DNA of 14,181 nucleotides, taken from contig JAUNKI010000038.1 of the NCBI GenBank assembly GCA_030532815.1, positions 1 through 14,181 on the forward strand, in the 5' to 3' direction. The translations under genes were made by a program, and so were the position numbers. This DNA comes from Leptotrichiaceae bacterium. Lineage in GTDB: Bacteria > Fusobacteriota > Fusobacteriia > Fusobacteriales > Leptotrichiaceae. The notes under the pieces were generated by a model. That model did no database searches, was not told the DNA's origin, and saw only the letters and a list, made by a program, of their open reading frames with translations. Positions 9,410 through 14,181 of the stretch are shown piece after piece; within the stretch, counting starts at the first letter, position 1; every line of letters starts with the position of its first letter.

Positions 9410-10615
9410 ATGAATATTTCCAATTCCGTAAACAAAAACTTTTTTGAAAATAAAAAAATTAAAGTGACATTTTTAAAAGCTTTGAATAAAAAGGAAAAGG
9501 ACTTTCTGAAGTATCTATTTGTCCGTTTCAAACTTCTGGAATATTTTGAAAAAACTTCTATTGTATCCGACGTGCCTTTAAATGATCTTCTTCTTCATTT
9601 AAAATATACTTCCGTAAACCAGTTACAAAAATTTCTTAATAATTTACTATCAAAAAAACTTGTTTATTCGGTTTCCGGTAATAAAAAGCTTATTATTACG
9701 GGAACTTTCCCTGTTCTTTCATCTTACAGTATAGTTTATAATAAAATTGATTTCCTATTTCCTAAGGAACTTCTTCTGGCAAGAAAAATAAACACGTTGT
9801 TTGCTCTGCTCAGAATAGATTTCCTAATTTTTATGGGAGATGAATTTTCCTACAACCTGTATATTTATCTTATTTCATCTAAAACGGAAAATAACTTTAT
9901 AGAAGTTGCCTTGGGAGAATTAAAGGAAATATTGAATACAGGTGATAAATATGAACGTTTTTTTGACTTTGAAAAAAAAGTTTTAAAAAAATCCGTTGAT
10001 GATATTAATCTTTTTTCAGATATCGAACTGAAATACGAAAAAATAAAAATCGGAGAATTTAAAAATAACAGAGTGGAAAAAATAAGATTCACACTGAAAA
10101 GCAGAATTGAAAATGAAAAAACATTGAAAAATATTGATTTGACAGATAACATTAATAAAATTCTCGACATGGTAAAAGGAGATATTAAAGATTTCCATAC
10201 AACTTTTGAACTGATTAAGAATTACATAATTAAGAGAAACTTCGACTATGTATATAAAAATACAGTTTTTGTAAAAGAAAACTTTAAAGATAATGTCGAA
10301 CACAGTTTAAAAAAAGCTCTTCTTTTGGATTTTGCCCGAGCTTCTTCTCCTAAAAAATTCCGTGAAATCATCAATATAAAAAAAATGTACTCGACACCTT
10401 TTTTAATTCAGCTTGATATTTCAACTTTGTTAAGAAAACATGAACTGACTCATGAACTGCAGACACTCCTTGATACAGGATTTTTCAATAAAATCAACAT
10501 TTTAAAGGACGATCAGATTTTAGACAGACATTTTGAAACTTTTAAAATTTATGTCCATTATTTTAAAAATAAGGAAAGCATTATTACAATAAGTATAATT
10601 GAAAAAAGAAAATAA
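9410..10615 (+). CDS. Rep_3 (RepB-type) initiator-like protein with C-terminal extension
   Basis: This 401-residue protein is very rich in Lys, Phe, Ile and Leu. Residues about 15-100 look like a first winged helix. Residues about 105-230 match the second winged helix of Rep_3 plasmid initiators: EFSYNLYIYLIS (145-156), the GELKEILN turn (169-176), DKYERFFDFEKKVLKKSVDDIN (179-200) and the wing strand KIKIGEFKNNRVEKIRFTLK (211-230). Such proteins bind iterons and start plasmid replication, and some chromosomal relatives act as regulators. The remaining 165 or so residues, helix-rich, have no family I recognise. No iterons, par genes, toxin genes or transposon ends are visible nearby, so a resident chromosomal or domesticated initiator, possibly a regulator, is as likely as a live replicon. 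GAGGAG precedes the ATG by six bases. It is divergent from the PTS cluster and the only plus-strand gene. Confidence 0.75.
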   Translation: MNISNSVNKNFFENKKIKVTFLKALNKKEKDFLKYLFVRFKLLEYFEKTSIVSDVPLNDLLLHLKYTSVNQLQKFLNNLLSKKLVYSVSGNKKLIITGTFPVLSSYSIVYNKIDFLFPKELLLARKINTLFALLRIDFLIFMGDEFSYNLYIYLISSKTENNFIEVALGELKEILNTGDKYERFFDFEKKVLKKSVDDINLFSDIELKYEKIKIGEFKNNRVEKIRFTLKSRIENEKTLKNIDLTDNINKILDMVKGDIKDFHTTFELIKNYIIKRNFDYVYKNTVFVKENFKDNVEHSLKKALLLDFARASSPKKFREIINIKKMYSTPFLIQLDISTLLRKHELTHELQTLLDTGFFNKINILKDDQILDRHFETFKIYVHYFKNKESIITISIIEKRK

Positions 10616-10752
10616 TCGGAAAATAATTTGAATATTAGATTTTTAGCTTACTATTTTAAATTTGTTCTTTAATATAGTCAAAGTTTTTCTGTACTTTCAT
10701 TTTAAATTACTTTCTGTATACTTCCTATTTCTCCTGACATTCAAAATTTTCC

Positions 10753-10822
10753 AAAAAATATAAAATTATGCTGAGTAGGAAAACAGCAGTATGAATTTAC
10801 TCTGCTGTTTTCCGAGCATAAT
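10753..10822 (-). terminator. Strong terminator of the leftward envelope gene cluster
   Basis: A two-part stem is formed by 10765-10772 with 10815-10822 (ATTATGCT and its complement) and by 10778-10789 with 10802-10813 (GGAAAACAGCAG and its complement). That gives 20 perfect pairs with a 5-by-1 internal loop and a 12-base apical loop. Read leftward, a T-rich run follows (10764-10753). It lies about 90 bases past the stop at 10913 and faces the 3' end of the Rep_3-type gene. Read rightward, no U-run follows. The rest of the 297-base spacer 10616-10912 holds no gene or other structure that I can see. Confidence 0.8.
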
Positions 10823-10912
10823 GAGTATCGCAGTCAATAATGAAAATATAATGGTGACACTGAACTTTCATGAAAAAATTAATTTTTACAAAGTTTTTTT
10901 AAAGCATGAAAC

Positions 10913-11455
10913 TTACTCCTTGATATTTACCGTTCCTGCTCCGTCTATAAGCCATTTTCCATTTTTATTAACAACATTTACAGGGAACTCTATTTCCGTT
11001 TTTTCATCTTTCAGGATAATTCTTCCTGTTTTTTTATTGTAAGATTTTACTTTGAAAATACTGTCTTCTTTTAAATCTGCCCATGCAGCTCCAAATATAG
11101 GACCATAGTCTACAGTATACTCATCAGAAAATTTTCTGTCTTTTTCACTTACTTTTTCTCCGTTAAGAATTCTGTCTGAAATTTCTACTGCTCGTATCTG
11201 ATTTGTATGTATCATTTTAAATTTTTCCGTAACGGGCTGAGTTTTAATCCATTTATCCAGATTTTCATAATCTATATTTATATAATCATTCACAAAATTT
11301 TCAGCTATGTTTTCAGCTTCATTTTTTTTCTCCGACATAGATGTTTTTGCCGTCATTTTTTTCTCAACTGAGCTTTTCGCTGTAGCTCCTATACTTACTG
11401 CTATTATTAATCCAAATATTAGATATAGGATTTTTCCTGTTTTTATTTTTTTCAT
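10913..11455 (-). CDS. Secreted protein of unknown function
   Basis: This 180-residue protein begins with a signal sequence (MKKIKTGKIL, then a hydrophobic stretch to about residue 22) and a likely signal peptidase I site after ATA near residue 26. The mature part is charged, and the end (NKNGKWLID, about 163-171) resembles the last strand of NTF2-like or DUF4878-like secreted domains. The match is by pattern only and I do not recognise a named family. The frame is open to an ATG at 11476, but the AAAGGAG site lies inside that extension, eight bases before the ATG at 11455, so 11455 is the start. It is the last gene before the terminator at 10753-10822. The gene upstream has the same layout of signal peptide and closing KWKID motif, suggesting distant paralogy. 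Confidence 0.75.
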   Translation of the reverse strand: MKKIKTGKILYLIFGLIIAVSIGATAKSSVEKKMTAKTSMSEKKNEAENIAENFVNDYINIDYENLDKWIKTQPVTEKFKMIHTNQIRAVEISDRILNGEKVSEKDRKFSDEYTVDYGPIFGAAWADLKEDSIFKVKSYNKKTGRIILKDEKTEIEFPVNVVNKNGKWLIDGAGTVNIKE

Positions 11456-11476
11456 ATTTTTCTCCTTTAATTTCAT

Positions 11477-11669
11477 TAATTTTTTTAATTTTTTATCAAT
11501 AATTTCGTTTGAAAATTCTTCTGTGTCTATTTTCCATTTATTCTTTTCTTTTTCTGCATTGATTACTATAATTTTTTTAATTATTTCTCAACTATTTCAT
11601 TTGAAAATTCTTCTGTATCTATTTTCCATTTATTCCCTTCTTTTTCTGCATTGATTACTATAATTTTTT
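11477..11669 (-). repeat. 92-base tandem duplication of a gene's 3' end
   Basis: The stretch 11477-11577 matches 11569-11669 at a constant offset of 92 bases, with 8 mismatches in 101 positions by my count. The right-hand unit is the 3' end and stop codon of the secreted-protein gene ending at 11581. The left-hand unit lies downstream of that stop. There the stop TAA (11583-11581) corresponds to AAA (11491-11489), so the copy has no stop. It is open in the frame of the next gene from 11587 to that gene's ATG at 11455, 44 codons. One codon change alters Gly to Lys, and others are silent. The copy keeps the NKWKIDTEEFSNEI sequence but has no visible start codon or ribosome binding site of its own. 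Confidence 0.85.
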
Positions 11670-12195
11670 CTGAAGTTTTAGGTAATTTCGATATATGTTC
11701 GTCAGCAGTTCTTAAAAAATCCTTCAGTATTTCGAGCGAATATTTCTTTTCATCTTCATTAGTATTTATTGATTCCAGTGAACGGCCTGTTTTCTTTTTA
11801 AAATTATTTTCCACTTTCTCATATATTTTAGTAAGATCATGCATTTCAGCTGATTTAAATTTTAACTTTATATCCGCTTCGGTTTCGGATATATATTCTA
11901 TCTCTTTTATTTCAATTTCAGCATTTCTCAAAACTATATTTAAAGCCCCTACAAAAAATAAAGGTTCTAAATCGTTATATGAATAACTGCCCTGTTTCAT
12001 ATTCAGTATTTCATTAAAAGTTTCTTTTTTTGAGTTTTCTTTTATAAACCTTTTCAATTCTTTTTCAATTTTTGTATTGTTATTTTGTAAATTTTCCTTT
12101 GAAATTTTTACTCCTGTTTTAACCGTTACTTTATATGATGCTGAAACTCCGATTACTGACATGATTAAAAATATTCCCGCTATTATTTTTTTCAT
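11581..12195 (-). CDS. Secreted protein of unknown function, NTF2-like ending
   Basis: This 204-residue protein has a signal peptide (MKKIIAGIFLIMSVIGVSA) and a likely cleavage site after VSA at residue 19. The mature region is helical and highly charged. It closes with a two-strand pattern (KIIVINAEKEGNKWKID) like the end of NTF2-like/DUF4878-type secreted domains; no named family is recognised. An in-frame ATG at 12213 would add MEREFK. Neither start has a clear ribosome binding site, and 12195 is preferred because it gives a standard signal peptide and a reasonable leader below the -10 at 12229-12237. The start remains uncertain. The 3' end is duplicated just downstream (11477-11577). The gene lies 131 bases after the TPR gene and 125 before the next secreted-protein gene. 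Confidence 0.72.
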   Translation of the reverse strand: MKKIIAGIFLIMSVIGVSASYKVTVKTGVKISKENLQNNNTKIEKELKRFIKENSKKETFNEILNMKQGSYSYNDLEPLFFVGALNIVLRNAEIEIKEIEYISETEADIKLKFKSAEMHDLTKIYEKVENNFKKKTGRSLESINTNEDEKKYSLEILKDFLRTADEHISKLPKTSEKIIVINAEKEGNKWKIDTEEFSNEIVEK

Positions 12196-12228
12196 TTTAA
12201 ATTCACGTTCCATTTCTATTTTATAGTT

Positions 12229-12237
12229 ATTTTATCA
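12229..12237 (-). promoter_or_regulatory. Possible extended -10 before the secreted-protein gene
   Basis: TG-A-TAAAAT lies at 12237-12229 on the minus strand in the spacer after the TPR gene. A TTGACG further upstream (near 12297-12302) is too distant to pair with it. Together with the 113-base AT-rich spacer it suggests a secondary promoter that could let the last two genes be expressed apart from the kinase unit. The evidence is weak. Confidence 0.25.
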
Positions 12238-12326
12238 TTTTAATTTTAAAATAAAAGGTATTTCTTTAAGTTTTTTCTATTTTCTTAGACATTTTTTAAT
12301 AATTTCGTCAAATTATATTTTCCATA

Positions 12327-13433
12327 TTACAGAATGTCCAGTTCCTTAAATTTCTTCATATTTTCTTCATACAGTTTTCTGTCTGTACTTTTTATTTTTT
12401 CATTATATTTTTTTATAATTTCAACTGTTTCTTCTACAATTTTATCGTCAAGTATATCAACTATATCCGAATAATTTTCAAAAAACATTGAAAATCCTTT
12501 ACTGTATTCTTTTTTTTCAAAATATATGAAAATTGAAGCTATTTCCGTTTTTATTTTCTGCTTTTCTTTTTTTCTCTCGTCTTCCTTTTTTCCGATCGAA
12601 CTGTTTGAATATTCTGTTCTACTGGGTGCAGTCCCTTCAGAATAAAAAGCCGAATCCTTTGCCTGTGAAATCGGAGCAGGTAAAGGAAGAGAAAAACAAG
12701 GCGGTTCCTTAATATTTTCAGATGACAACGGTATATGAAAACACTCATCTTTTTCAGATTTTTTTAATAATGTATCTGTTTCTTTTAAATTTTCCGTATT
12801 TTTTCTATTTTCCTTCTGAGGAACTGCTGCTCTATGTATCTCTCTCTGCATTGAAAACCCTTCTGTTCTTTCAGCATTTCCTTTTTTATTATACAGTTCT
12901 ACAGCTTTACTCAGATATTCAGTGCCTTTCTGTTTATTCCCCCTATAAAGATTTACAGTTCCCGCTCCTGAATATCCTTCGGGAAGTTCAGGAAACTTTT
13001 TTATCATTTTTTCATAAATTTCAAGGGCTTTAGTATAGTTGCCCGTTTCCCTGTAATTAGTCCCGAGTTTTTCATAAATAAAAGAAACATCAGGATTTAT
13101 TCCGAAAGCTTTTTCATAGTATTTTACAGCTTTTTCCTTATCCTTTCCATATTTTTCATCTTCATAATAAGCTCCCAGTGCATAATAGGCAAGATAATTT
13201 TTTCTGTCCAATTCCACAGATTTTAAGAGTTGCTTTTCTATGTTTGCAGGATTTTTTTCCTGCATACCTTTTAAAAATGCTTCTGAGGATGCTTTATTTA
13301 CACCGAATTTTTTTAATTTCAACTCAATTTCCTTTATATCTTCACTTGTACCAAAGGAAACCGCCAATAACACAGCAGAGTTTAATACAAGGAAAATTGA
13401 CAATAATATATTTTTAAATAAATTTTTATTCAT
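12327..13433 (-). CDS. Secreted TPR-repeat protein with atypical linker
   Basis: This 368-residue protein has an N-terminal signal sequence (hydrophobic 8-26, possible cleavage near residue 24-28). Residues about 65-184 form three to four tetratricopeptide repeats, for example LAYYALGAYY (81-90) with EKAVKYYEKAFGINP (100-114), then FIYEKLGTNYRETGNYTKAL (118-137) and PEGYSGAGTVNLYRGNKQKG (151-170). TPRs bind partner proteins, here probably in the periplasm. Residues 185-290 are polar and low in order, with clusters of Pro, Cys and His (CFHIPLSSENIKEPPCFSLP at 231-250) unlike the rest of the protein. A charged helical domain (290-368) ends it. GGGAG precedes the ATG at 13433. It starts 31 bases after the PepSY gene, so both are likely cotranscribed with the histidine kinase. 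Confidence 0.85.
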   Translation of the reverse strand: MNKNLFKNILLSIFLVLNSAVLLAVSFGTSEDIKEIELKLKKFGVNKASSEAFLKGMQEKNPANIEKQLLKSVELDRKNYLAYYALGAYYEDEKYGKDKEKAVKYYEKAFGINPDVSFIYEKLGTNYRETGNYTKALEIYEKMIKKFPELPEGYSGAGTVNLYRGNKQKGTEYLSKAVELYNKKGNAERTEGFSMQREIHRAAVPQKENRKNTENLKETDTLLKKSEKDECFHIPLSSENIKEPPCFSLPLPAPISQAKDSAFYSEGTAPSRTEYSNSSIGKKEDERKKEKQKIKTEIASIFIYFEKKEYSKGFSMFFENYSDIVDILDDKIVEETVEIIKKYNEKIKSTDRKLYEENMKKFKELDIL

Positions 13434-13464
13434 TGTATACTCCCTATTCCTATTTTCAAATACT

Positions 13465-13836
13465 TTACAATCCTAAAATTTCTCTGAACAATCCTTTAAA
13501 TATACTCCTATCCTCTGCCGATTTTCTGCTTTTATCAGTATATTTGAGGATATACCCGGTATCTGCATCAATTTCATAACTGTATTTCTTATTTTTCGTA
13601 AAGAATTCTATTATGTAAAAATATTTTCCGTTTTCCCTGTCAAGTATAATTTTCGTAATTTTTGCTTCCTTACGCAGAACTCCCGAATGGGAAAATATAA
13701 TCTGTTTTGCTTTTTCAGTTGTTATTTCTACATTTGTATTTGAAATTTTTATTCCTGTCCTATTATTTTCAGAAAAGACTGTTCCTGAAAAAAATATTAT
13801 TCCTGCCAATACAATTTTTAGAAAAGCGGTTTTCAT
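13465..13836 (-). CDS. Secreted PepSY-domain protein
   Basis: This 123-residue protein has a signal peptide (MKTAFLKIVLAGIIFFSGTV) and likely cleavage after VFS at residue 22. Residues about 39-101 form one PepSY domain: ITTEKAKQIIFSHSGV, then KITKIILDRENGKYFYIIEF, and the closing EIDADTGYILKY typical of the family. PepSY domains occur in protease propeptides and as free-standing envelope proteins, often beside two-component systems, where they are thought to modulate proteases or sensing. The C-terminal 20 residues are basic. GGAGG precedes the ATG at 13836, 26 bases after the stop of the histidine kinase gene. The pairing suggests that the kinase and this protein act in one envelope-signalling pathway; that link is inferred from context. 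Confidence 0.88.
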   Translation of the reverse strand: MKTAFLKIVLAGIIFFSGTVFSENNRTGIKISNTNVEITTEKAKQIIFSHSGVLRKEAKITKIILDRENGKYFYIIEFFTKNKKYSYEIDADTGYILKYTDKSRKSAEDRSIFKGLFREILGL

Positions 13837-13862
13837 TTTTACTTTCCTCCATTCCTGCTTTT

Positions 13863-14181
13863 TTAATCAGATAGAATTTCCACTTTTTTATTCAATGGAA
13901 GCTCAAAAGTAAATACAGTTCCTTTATCCGTTTCACTTTCCACTCGGATTTTTCCACCGTGAGCTTCAACAATCCATTTTACCATAGATAATCCTAAACC
14001 TGAATTATCACCTGCTCTGGAAGGATCAACCTGATAAAATCTGTCCCATATTTTACTTATATGCTCTTCAGGTATCCCTATTCCGTCATCGATAACTTTA
14101 CAAATAATTTTATCATTATTTGTAAAAATTTCAACTAAAACTTTTCCGTTTTCTCTTCCGTAAAAAATTGCATTGGATATT
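13863..14181 (-). CDS. Sensor histidine kinase, C-terminal part only
   Basis: Only the last 105 residues are in the window; the gene continues beyond base 14181. They form most of an HATPase_c domain. The end of the N box (SNAIFYG) starts the fragment. The G1 box is DDGIGIPEEH, the F box is WDRFYQVDPSRAG, and the G2 box is NSGLGLSMVKWIVEAHGGKI. The domain then ends in GTVFTFELPL. All ATP-binding residues expected in this part are present, so the kinase looks active. The F-box YQVDPSRAG form suits HPK1-type (EnvZ/PhoR-like) sensor kinases. A response regulator gene is expected just upstream, outside the window. The PepSY gene follows after 26 bases. The signal sensed cannot be judged without the missing N-terminal part. 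Confidence 0.93.
   Translation of the reverse strand, partial: ISNAIFYGRENGKVLVEIFTNNDKIICKVIDDGIGIPEEHISKIWDRFYQVDPSRAGDNSGLGLSMVKWIVEAHGGKIRVESETDKGTVFTFELPLNKKVEILSD

Noticed and set aside
9865..10303. Two open frames antisense to the Rep_3-type gene
   Set aside because: They consist of Phe, Ser and Ile runs produced by reading AT-rich coding sequence backwards; no start signals or family features are seen.

Overview
The window is AT-rich DNA with strong purine-rich ribosome binding sites, and almost every gene lies on the minus strand. Codon use, MKK-type signal peptides, the phospho-beta-glucosidase content and the protein style fit a fermentative Fusobacteriota member, most likely Leptotrichia or a close relative. 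That assignment is an inference from sequence character; no rRNA or marker gene is present.

Left part (1-2430). A small RBBP9-type serine hydrolase (75-623) stands alone. A 350-base spacer follows, holding a terminator for the leftward unit, a plus-strand terminator with no gene to serve, and a candidate promoter. Next is a two-gene unit: a PHP-domain phosphatase of the HisJ/HisK type (1387-2217) and a VOC/glyoxalase-fold protein (978-1364). Its leader carries a large nested inverted repeat just below an extended -10 promoter.

Centre (2433-9252). This is a leftward beta-glucoside utilisation cluster. In transcription order it encodes a PTS enzyme IIA of the lactose/cellobiose family, a GH4 6-phospho-beta-glucosidase, a GH1 6-phospho-beta-glucosidase, a small PPOX-type flavin-binding protein, a YczE-type membrane protein, a second GH1 enzyme, and a second YczE-type membrane protein. 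The promoter upstream of the IIA gene is close to consensus. No IIB or IIC gene is present, so the IIA must work with a permease encoded elsewhere. Phosphorylated disaccharides would be cleaved in the cytoplasm by two chemically distinct routes: retaining GH1 hydrolysis and NAD-dependent GH4 elimination/addition. The two membrane proteins have no assigned function and flank one GH1 gene.

Right-centre (9332-10615). The only plus-strand gene, divergent from the PTS cluster, encodes a protein with a Rep_3 (RepB-type) plasmid-initiator winged helix, followed by about 165 residues not explained by that domain. No iterons, partition genes or other plasmid functions are visible.

Right part (10753-14181). 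A leftward envelope-related cluster starts outside the window with a sensor histidine kinase whose ATPase end is present. It continues with a secreted PepSY protein, a secreted TPR protein and two small secreted proteins of unknown function. It ends in a strong terminator that faces the initiator gene. The 3' end of one secreted-protein gene (11581-12195) has been tandemly duplicated with a 92-base period. The downstream copy has lost the stop codon and is open into the start of the next gene.
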